Assembly (NCBI GenBank): GCA_036023115.1 | Contig: JAYKKT010000061.1 | Span: forward strand, 18,451,501 to 18,515,500 | Reading direction: 5' to 3' | Length of the DNA: 64,000 nucleotides | Origin: Brasenia schreberi | Taxonomy: Eukaryota; Streptophyta; Magnoliopsida; Nymphaeales; Cabombaceae | Shown: in pieces, positions 20,854 to 32,707 of the stretch | Layout of the letters: each line of letters starts with the position of its first letter | Numbering within the stretch: position 1 is the stretch's first letter | The notes under the pieces: model-generated | Seen by the model: only the letters and a program-made list of their open reading frames with translations | Database searches by the model: none | What the model was told of the DNA's origin: nothing | Position numbers and translations under genes: made by a program

Positions 20854-20953
20854 TGGCACGCCCTATTTGTATACATAGGCCATAGACACACGAGAAGATC
20901 CACTCCAAGCCCCGAAAGAGGCGAAGAGGCACGGGGATTTTCGCACGTCTACA

Positions 20954-21097
20954 GAGATTGGCACGCCCGGTGGGACGTGAGCCTTTTCAAAAATCGAGTT
21001 TACTTGTAGAAGTCTTGCGAAAATTTTGTAAAAAGGTGTCGTTTTAACTTGTTTTCTTTTGCTTGTACTTAGGAAATTTTGAAAAAGCTTGAAAAGC
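20954..21097 (+). other. Element D leader with PBS and gag 3' splice site
   Basis: PBS TGGCACGCCCGGTGGGAC at 20959-20976. The tract TTTTAACTTGTTTTCTTTTGCTTGTACTTAG ends at AG 21071-21072, 25 bases before the gag ATG (21098). TTAAC could serve as branch point. Non-coding otherwise. Confidence 0.6.
20959..20976 (+). promoter_or_regulatory. Primer-binding site, element D
   Basis: Same 18-base sequence as in A, C and F, five bases after the LTR. Confidence 0.75.
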
Positions 21098-23968
21098 ATG
21101 TCAAAATCCAATCCAAGTGAAGTGTCGAGCCAAGGCTCATGCGCATCAAGTTCTCACTCTAGGAGGATTTTGAAAAACAAAATAAAACTAGATGAAATCG
21201 AGGACTTGAGATGGGAGTTTGAGGCCAAAATCGATGCTCTCAGCCAAGAGGCTGAAGTAGGCGATTCATGTTCATCAAACGGTGAACAAAGGCCCAAAAA
21301 GAAATCTGAAAAACCTCACAAGCAAAAAGAGGCCTCCGTAATGGAAGGCAACCAATACCACGAGTCCTTCACACAAAAGGACCGTAAAGCCCTACAGCAG
21401 CTGCTGAAAGGGCAGAATAAAGAGAAAAGAAGCTACGCCCTGTCTGATTTCCTTCCTATGGATTACGAAACAGACAGTGACGATGAAATACCGAACTTCC
21501 ATCGGTATGATGGCATGGGAGACCCTAGGTCTCACTTGCAGCTTTTCTCGCGTCGAGCCCATAAGAAGAAAAAGGACTCGATGAAATGGGTGTATTGGTT
21601 CCCTCTATCCCTTAAAGGCACAGCTGCCAAATGGCTGGCTTCCTACGACTTAAGCCAGTTCGCTACTTTTGAAGAGTTAGCGAACTGCTTCATGCAAAGA
21701 TTTGCACACAACGTGGAAGTCATGCCAACCCTGAATACCTTAAGGGATACAAAGCAAGGCATGAACGAAGATGTGCATGCCTTCATTATAAGATGGAGGT
21801 CTCTCTTGGGCCAAGTGTGAGAGCCCATATCCGAAGGATGCGCAGTAATGCTCATCCTGGATAATTTCAAAAGCGAGTTAAAAACCCTTCTCTCGCTCCA
21901 TGAGATTTCAACTTTCCATAAGTTGATCAAAAAGGCCTCCCTTTTCAAAACCAACTTACGAAAAGGGACATACGACCACTTATGGAAAGGAAGTGCTGTT
22001 CCAAAAACCCGTTTGGAAAAGCCCATCGCATATGGGCTGCCCACGACGGACAAAGGGGCAAAGCCCCATAAAATCGCCAATGTCCGGGTGGATCCAGGCA
22101 TGGCAGGCACTTCTAAAAATTTTGAAAAAATAGAAAATAAGAGAGAACGTAATTTTCAAAAACCGGTTGAAAAACGGGAGTACACTCCGCTGGGGCAACC
22201 TGTGTCGGAGGTCCTAGACCTCTTACTTGCCCAGGGCATGATCGAACTCCCTGAAATCCCCGAAGGAGTCACGTCCAAAGGGGGGTATTTAAACCGATTT
22301 TGCAAGTATCATCGGCTCAAAGGCCATGATACCAAATGTTGCTTCTCTCTTTTAAATAAAATTGAGAACTTGATAGCAGAAGGCCGACTCCAGGTCACTG
22401 CGGAACCTGAGCCACCTCAAGCTATCTTCAAAGAACCCTTTCCCAAACACGCCAGTGGCAGTGGGAAAGGAAAGGAGGTATGTACCCTCACCATTTCCAA
22501 GGAACTAGCGCAAAAACCAGAACCTGGTCGACCTGCTTGTGCGCCCATCCTTGTACTATACAAGAGGCCCGCCCAAGTCGTCATTCGGGGACCATCAAAA
22601 GTGGAAACCCCGGTAAAACCAGTTTTGAAAATCCAAGGTTCTCCTCAGCTCATCCTTAGAGCCAAGTTTAGCGCGAACCCTAGGCTGGTCGTGGGGGAAG
22701 TCACTAGATCCGAGAGGATCTACCAACCCCCGCACCTTCAAGGTGCTCAAAAGGTGGTCAGTGTGCCTGGCCCCTCAAAAGCATGTATCCCTAGTGGTCT
22801 GCCAAAAGCAGATAAGGACAAAGTCATCCTAAATCCTTATGATTTCGAAAACCACCTTTCAAAGATTCCTATTCACATGTCTATCCTAGAGCTTATCAAA
22901 ACCTCGCCTAGGCATAGACTTGTCTTAGAAAAAATTCTAGAAAGGGCCAAGGTTGATTCGAACATAAGTCCGGAATCCTTGTCTGCCCAAGTGGCTTTAT
23001 TAGGAGCAAAATCGCCCTTCACCTTTTCGGAAGATGATGTAGATAGACCCTAAGAAACCCATAACCAGGCCCTGCATATCGAGGTGGTTCTAAACAACCA
23101 CTCTCTGGACAGGTGCCTAGTCGATGGTGGAGGAGGGCTCAACATCCTTCCACTTCACGTGGCGTACAAAATCGGAGTCACCTTGACTTCAGTGAACCCA
23201 AGCCCCATCGTTATCACTGGATACGATGGGAATGCGTCTAGGCCTTTAGGATCCATCGAACTCCCAATGGAAACGGGAGGGATCGAACACACGGGGGTGT
23301 TCCATGTCTTGGACATCCACCCCCATCATAACCTGTTGCTGGGAAGACCCTGGATACACAGTTTGTGCGCTGTGCCATCCACCTTCTACAGGTGTGTCAA
23401 GATCCCTTTTAGGGACCAGGTCGTAGTGATCCTAGGTGAGAGTCACCCACAGCTTCAGGGGATCATAAACTCCCCTTGTTTATCAAGCTCCCAGGCCCAT
23501 GAGGCTAACCTGGGGCAAATTATGGTTGAGCCACCTCGGCTCGTGTTGAACAACCCTAGGAAGGTTGTATGTGTGAAGGGGCCGCCCAAAGCAGGCCCCC
23601 TCCCGACTCTAATCCTCCTAGGAAAACCCAAGCGTTCCCTATTTCCAAAACCCCTGGACAAAAGGCCATACGAGCCTAATATGGACGATAGCATGTTCCA
23701 GGACCACGACTTATATCCCATCTTTTCAAAAAACAAAAGGTCGTGGAACATGTTATTGAACATGGGCTACACGCCCTACAAAAGTCTAGGGGCACAAAAC
23801 CAGGGTCTCCTAGAGCCCATCCTTCCTAGGGCCAACCCAAGCCGATATGGGATCGGCTATACTCCCCGAATACCGCCGGAGCCACCCCTTGTGACCACTT
23901 GGGTCAAGGGTGCCCCGGAGCCTGTCTTAGAAGAAACCTACGATTTAGACCTCCTATTCCGAGTCTAA
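21098..23968 (+). pseudogene. gag-pro: Element D ORF1 (gag-protease), two nonsense codons, no frameshift
   Basis: 956 codons from ATG 21098 to the natural LLFRV stop. Nonsense codons are at 21818-21820 (CGA to TGA, codon 241) and 23051-23053 (TAC to TAA, codon 652). Gag core around residues 135-260; knuckle at 402-415 reads CKYHRLKGHDTKCC (an Arg to Cys change beside the last Cys); protease LVDGGGGLNIL at about 674; G-patch-like tail about 880-925. Apart from the two stops it is full length, so it was functional recently on the element time scale. Confidence 0.9.
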
Positions 23969-23996
23969 CCCGTAGTGTTTTCCCTTTGTAGGTATG
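23964..23996 (+). promoter_or_regulatory. Putative pol 3' splice site, element D
   Basis: CTAAC overlapping the ORF1 stop, pyrimidine tract, TTGTAG (AG 23990-23991), then ATG at 23994. In D that ATG opens only seven codons (MTEDPFF), so pol must start at 24082 or be restarted. Confidence 0.45.
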
Positions 23997-24081
23997 ACGG
24001 AAGATCCCTTTTTCTAAAAATACCAAAAACATTTGAAAACTTAAAATCAAAAAAATCGAAAAACAAGAAAAACCAAAAACA

Positions 24082-27000
24082 ATGGAAAAACAAAAACTCG
24101 AAAAAAGAGTGCTTTGTATAGTTCCCAAAGTTCTTTTTTACAAAACCCCAAAAAAAATCGAAAATTTGGAAAATACGAAAAAGATTTTGTACATAGCTGC
24201 TCCTGGTAAGACTTTGGCAAAAGAAAAGGATTTCAAAAGAAGCGTCGTCTGCATAGCCAGACCAAAAATTTCGAAGTCACTTGAAAATCCAAGTACAAAA
24301 CCAGGTTATTTTGAAAATCACGCATCAAGTTCCCTCGGGTCTATAGCCCACGAGAATGATCAAAGCCCAGAAGTAGATCCCCTTGAGGAAGATCCCACTT
24401 CTGAGCTCCTAGAATTTCATAGAATTCTCGATTTTGAAAGACCTTCCCAATCAGTAGGAGGAGATTTCGTAGAGGTGAACCTAGGGGATGATTCCAATCC
24501 CAAAACCATCAAAATAGGCGCATGCTTGCATGAAACTGAAAAGTTAGCATTCATTGCATTTCTACAAACCTATTTAGATGTGTTTGCATGGACGTATGGA
24601 GACATGCCGGGCATAGATCCCAGCATAGTGGAGCATCGTCTTCCTTTAGATGTAGGTGTAAAACCAATAAAGCAGAAGCTTAGGAAAATACACCCGAATA
24701 TACACACGCAAGTCAAAGAGGGTTTAGAAGATCTGCTAAAAGCCGGATTTATAAAACCCATTGCGTATTCTGATTGGTTGTCAAATATCATTGTAGTTCG
24801 AAAAACCAATGGGAAAATTCGAATATGCATCGATTTCAGAAACCTGAATAAAGCCACTCCAAAGGATAATTATCCTTTACCAAACATAGATTTGATAGTC
24901 GATAGTAGTGCAAATCATGAAATGTTTTCATTTATGGATGGCTATTCAGGCTATAATCAAATCAAACTAAGTCCACGAGATCAGGGTAAGACCGCCTTTA
25001 CAACCCCATGGGGCACGTACAGATATACAATCATGCCCTTTGGTTTGAAAAATGCCGGCGCAACATACCAACGAGCCATGAACACGATCTTTCATGATCA
25101 AATTCATGAGCTTGTAGAAGTGTATGTAGATGATCTCTTGGCGAAATCCAAAACCCGATGCACTCATATCAAATGTTTACAAAAGATTTTCGAAAGGTTT
25201 AGGCTTTACAAAGTAAAGCTAAACCCTAAAAAATGTGTGTTCGGGGTAGAATCAGGGAAGCTTCTAGGCTTTATGGTGAGCCAAAGGGGAATAGAAGTGG
25301 ACCCCTCTAAGTGTCGAGCCATCATAGACATGGCTCCACCCTCCAATCTCACCCAAGTCCGTAGCCTCCAGGGTCGATTACAATCTGTGCGCCGATTCAT
25401 ATCGAATCTGGCAAGTAGATGCGAACCCTTCAACAAACTATTGAGGAAGGGTACGAAATTCTTATGGGATGACGAATGCCAAAAGTCCTTCGAGAGACTG
25501 AAGGCATACTTGGTTAATCCCCCCGTTTTGAATCCTCCAAAACAAGGAAAACCGCTTTTATTATACATCTCCGTGCATATGAATGCTTTAGGAGCCCTGT
25601 TGGCTCAATACGAGGATGACACCCATAAGGAGTATGCCATCAACTATATTTCAAAAACTCTCTTGGCTTATGAACGAAATTATCAAGCCATGGAGAAGAC
25701 GTGCTTGGCCCTAGTCTGGGCCTGCCAGAAGTTCAGACACTATTTCCTAGATCATGAGATCTGGATAGTGTCCAAGCTTGATCCAATCAAGCACTTATTC
25801 GAAAAACCCATTCTCACGGGTAGATTGGGTAAATGGCAACTCCTCCTAATGGAGTATGACCTAAAATACCATCACCAGATCTCCATTAAGGGGCAAGCCC
25901 TAGCAGATTACGTGGCTGAATTCCCCTTAGAGGACGCATATCCCACTCTTGTCAAAATGCCTGATGAAGGCATATTGCAAAACCATTTTCAAAACCACAT
26001 TTTGGCAAATTCTTTCGAAAACCAAGTGTGGAAGATGCACTTCGACGGGGCACGAAACCAACGAGGGGCTGGTGCCGGGATCATCCTAATCTCCCCTGAA
26101 AAGGGCGAGATTCCCATAGCAGTCCGCTTAGATTTCGAATGTTCCAACAACGTAGCTGAGTATGAAGCACTCATACAAGGCTTAAGGATTTCGAAAACTC
26201 TAGGGGCATCATGCATCGAGGTCTTTGGAGATTCTCTCCTTGTCATAAACCAGGTTTTAAAAATTTGGCAAGTACGTAATGAGAAACTACTTCCATATCA
26301 CGAGTTGGCCACTCGATTGGTCCAATCCTTCCAATCGTGTAAGCTCACACACGTGGGAAGAGAGGACAATGGCATCGCCGATGCCCTCTCCTCTTTGGGC
26401 TCAGCCCTGAAGGTCGATCCCATTTCAGGGACCAGATCTTTGGAAATATGGCATGCGCCCCATCCATCCACACATGACTTCTATATTTGCCAAAACAACC
26501 CAGAGTCTATTGAAAAACCCTGGTTCTATGACATAAAACAATTTTTAGAAAATGGGGGATTCACCGAGGATGCCACATCCAAAGATAAGGCATTCATTCG
26601 TAAGATTTCGACCCGATACACCATTCTGGGTGGGGTCTTATACAAAAAGAGTTTTACCGGCATTCTGCTTAGGTGTATCGACCTAGAGGAGGCTAGGATA
26701 GTGATGCATGAGTTCCACGATGGAGAATATGGAGGTCATGTTAATGCCAACATGATGGCAATGAAAATACTTAGAGGGGGTTATTTTTGGTCCACCCTGA
26801 AAAAGGATTGTCACGATCATGTTAGGAAGTGTCATCCGTGTCAAGTGCATGGGCACGCCATTCATATCCCTTCATCTACATTGCATTCCGTGGTCAGCCC
26901 CTGGTCATTTACCATGTGGGCGTTTGACATAGTAGGCCCAATATTTCCAAAGGCCTCGAATGGGCATCGTTTTATTTTAGCAGCCACGGAGTATTTTTCC

Positions 27001-27768
27001 AAGTGGGTGGAAGCCATTTCCCTAACGAATGTAATGGGGCAACATGTGGTGGCTTCCATCCGGAGGAATATCTTGGCTCGATTTGGGGTTCCACGAGACC
27101 TTGTGTCTGATAATGGCACCCCATTCAAGAATGAGCGGATGGTCAAGTTGTGCAACACGTATGGCATAACTCACCACTTCTCCTCGCCCTACTACCCTCA
27201 AGGCAACGGCCAAGCCGAAGCTACAAACAAGACTCTCATTGGTATCATTGAGAAAACCTTAGAGAAGGGTAGGATGTGGCACGAGAAGCTAGATGAAGCC
27301 TTATGGGCTTATAGGACTTCCATCCGGACTCCCACAAATGCCACACCATTCGAGTTGGTCTATGGCACAAACGCCATTCTTCCCATTCATACCAAACTGC
27401 ATTCATTCCATACATCCATTGCACTCGACCTCCCCCTAGAGACGCTTCAGCATGCTAGGATGGCCGAACTAGATTTGCTAGATGAGAGGTGACTCCTTGC
27501 CATCGATCATGCTCGCGCATACCGGCAAAGGATAGCCCGACATTATAGCAAACACATGAGACCTCGCCACTTTGAAGTGGGAGATCTGGTCTTAAAAACC
27601 ATCCACCATCGTGGCCCACACCCCCTAGGCAAGTGGCGCCCCAACTGGGATGGACCCTATGTTGTACGAGCAACCACTACGAACAATTCGTATTGGTTGA
27701 TCGATGTAGAAGGTAGGAATTTAGCAGATTCTATCAATATTCAATACTTAAAGAAGTATCATGTGTAG
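24082..27768 (+). pseudogene. pol: Element D ORF2 (pol), one nonsense codon
   Basis: Same 1228-codon length as C. A single stop (CGA to TGA, 27490-27492, codon 1137) lies beyond the integrase core and would remove only the C-terminal GPY module. YVDD, the second RNase H (HFDGAR, VAEYEAL, FGDSLL, GIADAL) and integrase (HHCC, D, D-35-E) are intact. A compensated pair of small indels near 24135-24150 changes VLVLQK to VLFYKT in the leader, showing that the leader tolerates change. Otherwise nearly identical to C and F. Confidence 0.92.
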
Positions 27769-28939
27769 GATCTGGATTAAATTCCAGTTTTCGAAAAATT
27801 TTATAGGGATAGCTGCCCTGAGACATGTGAATAAGGTGCAAAGGCGAACTCGTGTGACCCTAAGTGAGAGAATTCGCACTTGTGAAAGGGTGGAGTTTTC
27901 AAAATCGTGGTTGCATTTCAAAATCCTTCTTCTTACAAAGAAAGGCCTAGTTCAACATAGCAAGATACTTGCAAGTAGTACGTGCTATTTCTAAATAGGC
28001 TGATCTGGAATGGATCGAGTGTAGGCTTGGGATAAGTCCTCTCCTCTTCTCTTCTATTTCCAAAAGGAAAACAAAGGCCCAAATCAAAAGGGAATTTCCC
28101 ATTTTAAAATCTCTTTCCAAAAGAAAGAAACCAGACTTCAAAAAGAAAAGTCGATTCTCTTATGAAAATGAGGGATTAAAGAAAAAATACTCCCAAAGGG
28201 AGACCCTCTATGAAAAAAAGGAAAAAGAGGCCAAAAAGTTCAAAAAGAGCAGTTTTCTGCCTTCTATGCCTTAAACCACGGGACGCTTCAGAAGGGACCG
28301 TGGTATCTCTTTCCCATCCCTGGCTTATCCCAAGCTAAAGCATGGTTCATTTCGAGGAATCCTAAAGTAAAAATAGGATTTACTTACTTGAATTTCGTCT
28401 TGTTTGAGAACTCGACGTTTCGAGTAAACCGTAGGAATTTGAAATGAAGCTTGTTTTCTTATAAAACCTCCGCTAGATAAGCGAGTGTTAAGACTCAAAC
28501 AAGGGCAAGCACGAAGAGCTCGAGATCCTTAGGATCGAGGCTCAAGACAGTTGTCCCTTTTGTAAATAGCTTTTGTAAATAAGTTTTGAAAACCGAACAT
28601 CGAACAGCATAGGATTTGCTCACTTGAGCAATAGGCCTTATAAGTCTCTAGAGTTCGACCACATCTGGTCTCTGGGAGGTCGCCACTCTCGGCACCACAC
28701 CCATGTCATCTACATTCCACACATGGTACTTGCATAAACATGATCCCATTTAGGACCAGATTCCATAAGTAAGCCCTTTGGCGTGATATCTCCTCCTACC
28801 ACAGTTTGTAAATTGAGATTTTGGCTAAAATGGGACGATCCCATATTCTTCGTGGGTAGATCTAGGGAGACATTAAAAGGGGTGTTTGTCATCTTTGCCC
28901 TTATCCAAATCTACTTGGACAAGGCCAAAGAGGGGCATC
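27769..28939 (+). other. Element D 3' untranslated region with polypurine tract
   Basis: About 1.17 kb, collinear with the C 3' region, no gene seen. Polypurine tract AAAGAGGGG at 28927-28935. Confidence 0.75.
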
Positions 28940-30163
28940 TGTAAACACCCCGAAATCCCACGAATTCCTTAAAACAAACCTGGTTTTGTAAAAGCAGCCC
29001 CAAAGGGCCATTTTGAGTTTGGAAACCCAGGAGCCTTCCAGACAACCCTGTACATATGTTTTAAACTATATCTTTCAAAAACATACGATATGGCTTTTAA
29101 AAAAACCCTTTTAAAACATGTTTTGAAACCCCGAAGTGGCTTGGCCCTATCAAGACAGGACCAGGAGAGCCAAGAAGAGCCCGGAACCGGAGCACATGTC
29201 GAGCCCGACGCAACAACTCTTGTATCTGATTCACATCCCAGGATCTCGAACGTCCAAGACCCTGTTCTTATCAAAATAACATTTGAAGTCATCTCCGGAA
29301 GGCAGAAACAGAGGCGGACGACTATGTTGGCGAAGACCCAACGCAGACGGAGTACTGATGCTGTCAGGCCCCGCACAAATCGTCCGTTTCGAACCCAACT
29401 CGAAGGAGTCAGAGTTCAGTTTGGATTGGATCTGGACCATATATATCCAGATTCCAATCCAAACCCATATGTGGACTTGGATTTGGATTTGGATCCAGAG
29501 ATCCAATCCAATATCCATATCCATGGCCCACATCACCTTCTCATAAATGGAGGTGGGGCCTACTTGAAATTCACGTGGGACATTGGGCATGAGAGAGAGT
29601 GGGGGTGAAAAATATCAAGAGTGTTGTATTAACCTTGACTTGTGTGTCAAGTTTGGGTTTAATCATGTGGGTTAGCCTAATTGAGTGGTTTTAAGCTTGT
29701 AATTAGCTAAAACCTAACCTAGGGTTGCACCAACATGGGGTGATCAAGGTCTATGGGTCATGCTAAGGGAGCTCCCTCACCTAAACCTAGCCCAAAATGC
29801 CTAAACCTCGCCTAAACCCCTAATCCACCCCTAATCTGAACCTAATCACCAAACCCACTTCCCTAATCCCAACCTAATCACCTAACCCACTTCCCTAATC
29901 CTTCCCTAAACCTAGATTAATTTCCCTAATCCTAGCCTAAACCTAGCCTAATCACCTAACCTAGCTCACTAAACCTCACCCTAAAACCCAACCACCTAAC
30001 CTAGCCCTAAACCCCTAAACCACCCTTAGCCCACGATTTACCCAAACCCCTAGTTTTAAAATATCTGGCCCAACCCTTTCCAGCCCACCTTATCTACATA
30101 CCACCCTACCTAAACCACCTAACCACTACCCTCAGCCCAGCCCTAACCGACCTACCCATCCCC

Positions 30164-30171
30164 TATTTAAA
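30164..30171 (+). promoter_or_regulatory. TATA-like box, D 3' LTR
   Basis: TATTTAAA in the conserved CCCCTATTTAAACCCC context. Confidence 0.45.
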
Positions 30172-31121
30172 CCCCCCTCCTTGGGGGCGGGTTTTCTAAT
30201 TGGGAGCCCTCACCTCAGCCCAGCTGACTCCACTCTCCAACTTGTCCGCCTGCTCCACGCCCCAACTGCTCCATCAGCTCCACCTGCACCGCCACCTTCC
30301 CTCTTCCATCCACCACCACCATCCCTCAGCAGGACGCCACCACCTCCACCCAACTGAACCAGCCAACAGCCCAGCCGACTCCACTCTCCAACCTGCCCGC
30401 CTGCTTCCCACTTCATCCGCCACCTCTCCCCAATCGGTAAGTACCCTGCACCTTACCTAGCTCCCTTCTCTACTACCTCTCCACTCCTAGCCACCCATCC
30501 TATCTTCATCTCGGCCCCTTTGCCACCACCCCTTTAACCTAGTCGAACCTAGTATAACCCAAACGGCCGGCCACTACCTAGCCATCATTTTCCATTCGGC
30601 CTTCCCCTAGGTGTCCTATTCGGCCTTCCCACCAGCTCACCTTTTAGGTCCAGTTTCCCTAAACTCTCAACTCCCCTAGTGACCCTAAGAACCCGCTCAT
30701 TCAGCCCCTTTAAACCCCCTACTTTGAGGCGACATCTACTTGCCACCGGCCACCTTCGAGGCGCCTATCCCGCGCCCCACTTGCAGCCGGCCAGCACTTT
30801 TAATCACCTACCTTCGCGGAGCTCCCGTTTGCAGCCCAAGGCCGAGTCCACGCCCAAGCAAGACCTCTACGGACCAGCTACTCGTAAGTGTCTAAACTCG
30901 GTCTTTAGTTGTACACTTGCTTGAGATTCAATTTGATACGGGGTTGTAATAACGGAGCATAGTCTCCCCCCGCTTGTAATAACGTGGCTTGGCACAACCA
31001 CACACGTGCACTCTCTTAGTCATGCACGATTTTGAACACACACGGGCCTAATCGGCCCCTAATATATAAGTGTACATTTACTTTCATTTTCGAAGGGTTT
31101 TGTTTAAGTTGGGTGCGTTGT

Positions 31122-31630
31122 CTTTTAATTCAAGCACTCTCACACACATTGAGCTTTCGCTCTTATTTGAAAGACCCAAGTAAGGGCCGACCTATACTAT
31201 TTGGGTTTCATTTCATGTCGTGTGAGTAAGTCTTTCAATTCAAGCACTCTCACACACATTGAGCTTTCGCTCTTATTTGAAAGACCCAAGTAAGGGTCGA
31301 CCTATACTATTTGGGTTTCATTTCATGTTGTGTGAGTAAGTCTTTCAATTCAAGCACTTTCACACACATTGAGCTTTCGCTCTTACTCCCAAGACCTTAG
31401 TAAAGGCCTTATTGCAGTTATATTTGGGTTTCATTTATGTCGTGTGCGTAGTACTTCAATTCAAGCACTTTCACACACATTGAGCCTTCGCTCTTACTCC
31501 CAAGACCTTAGTCAAGGCCATACTGCAATTTATATTTGGGTTTAATTTCATGTTGTGTGTGTAAGTCTTTCAATTCAAGCACGCACCCACATTGAGCCTT
31601 CGCTCTTATTTGCAAGACCCGAGTAAGGGC
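31122..31630 (+). repeat. ~110-bp tandem repeat, five units, D 3' LTR
   Basis: Same units and order as in the C/D LTR, supporting a common recent origin of the two LTRs. Confidence 0.88.
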
Positions 31631-32200
31631 TCATATACATAAGATATATACATATCTCCCTTCGGTTATTTCCCTTCGGTTATTTCCCTTCTGTTATTTC
31701 CCTTTCAGTATTGTCTTTACATTTCGGGTTTTCCCTTTGGAGTAGCGTGAGTTTGCATTGCATCTACGCCATACCACGAGGTAGGACGCATATTGCATCA
31801 AAGCAAGCCCCGCTCGAATTCGCCCATGTAGTCACACAAACTAGGTGGCCCGAAAAGGGATAAAAGAAAAGACTTAGGCACGTGCAAATCCACGTGATCT
31901 AAAACATGCAACCGCATCTTAAAGACCCGAAATAGACACCTCGAACCGTTTCGTAGACTTTCTCTCCAAAACTCGATTTTTGCAAAGTGTACAGACTGAC
32001 CCTTGCGCATCGGTGCAAGAAGGTCTGCGGTGACAAGAGCTTACTTGCTCACAGTCGCCACGTTTAGAAGTCGGTGTTAAAAATATCTTCGCTAGCTTAA
32101 GTAAGCTAGCTAGCATGCCCTATTTGTATACATAGGCCTTAGACACACGAGAAGATCCACTCCAAGCCCCGAAAGAGGCGAAGAGGCACGGGGATTTTCG

Positions 32201-32220
32201 CGCGTCTACACGCGTCTACA
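32201..32220 (+). repeat. 10-bp duplication of the LTR end at the D/E junction
   Basis: CGCGTCTACA occurs twice in a row; the first copy is the LTR end, the second joins directly to mid-ORF1 sequence of half-element E. A 5-bp target duplication is not visible, so this looks like a small deletion with filler at the junction. Confidence 0.85.
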
Positions 32221-32679
32221 AGGGGATCATAAACTCCCCTTGTTTATCGAGCTCCCAGGCCCATGAGGCTAACTTGGGGCAGATTGTAATCGAGCCATCC
32301 CAAAGCAGGCCCCCTCCCGATCTTAACCCTTCTAGGAAAACCCAAGCGTTCCCTATTTCCAAAGCCCCTGGACAAGAGGCCATATGAGCACAATATGGAC
32401 GACAGCAAGTTCCAGGACCACGATTTGTACTCAACCTTTTCCAAAAATAAGAAATCGTGGAACATGTTGAACATGGGCTACACGCCCTACAAGAGCCTAG
32501 GGGCACAGAACCAGGGTCTCCTAGAGCCCATCCTTCCTAGGGCCAATCCAAGCCGATATGGGATCGGCTATACTCCTAGAATACCGCCAGAGCCACCCCC
32601 TGTGACCACCTGGGTCAAGGGTGCCCTAGAACCTGCCTTAGAAGAGACCTACGATTTAGATCTCCTATTCCGAGTCTAA
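32221..32679 (+). pseudogene. gag-pro: Element E ORF1, C-terminal remnant
   Basis: Only the post-protease part remains. A deletion of about 60 bp near 32297 joins GAGCC to CCCAAAGCAGG. The later part (from about 32395) keeps the G-patch-like segment with one codon less (NMLNMGYTPYKSLG) and the natural LLFRV stop at 32677-32679. The 5' part of the gene is in half-element B by my reconstruction. Confidence 0.8.
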
Positions 32680-32707
32680 TCCATAGTGTTTTCCCTTTGT
32701 AGGTATG
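32675..32707 (+). promoter_or_regulatory. Putative pol 3' splice site and original pol ATG, element E
   Basis: CTAAT, then TGTTTTCCCTTTGTAG (AG 32701-32702) and ATG at 32705. Here the ATG opens directly into pol, unlike in A, C, D and F, which suggests this was the ancestral start. Confidence 0.55.

Larger units (their letters stand above)
17608..20953 (+). repeat. LTR shared by elements C (3') and D (5'), 3346 bp
   Basis: TGTAAACACCCC to ACGTCTACA. It is preceded by the polypurine tract of C and followed by the PBS of D, so one LTR serves two internal regions. Order inside: U3 with GGATTTGGATCC repeats and TTCACGTGGG; CCTAA-rich block 18440-18790; TATTTAAA 18843-18850; donor-like GTAAGT at 19125-19130 and 19572-19577; paired TTGTAATAACG at 19632-19672; five ~110-bp units; six 14-bp minisatellite copies; hairpin 20834-20853. 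Confidence 0.95.
28940..32210 (+). repeat. 3' LTR of element D (3271 bp)
   Basis: TGTAAACACCCC to GCGTCTACA. TATTTAAA 30164-30171; GTAAGT at 30437-30442 and 30884-30889; ~110-bp units 31122-31630; minisatellite reduced to three copies (31658-31699). Near 31829-31832 about a dozen bases (GGAGTGTTCATAA in the other copies) are missing. The final ten bases CGCGTCTACA are repeated at 32211-32220 before half-element E begins. Confidence 0.93.
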
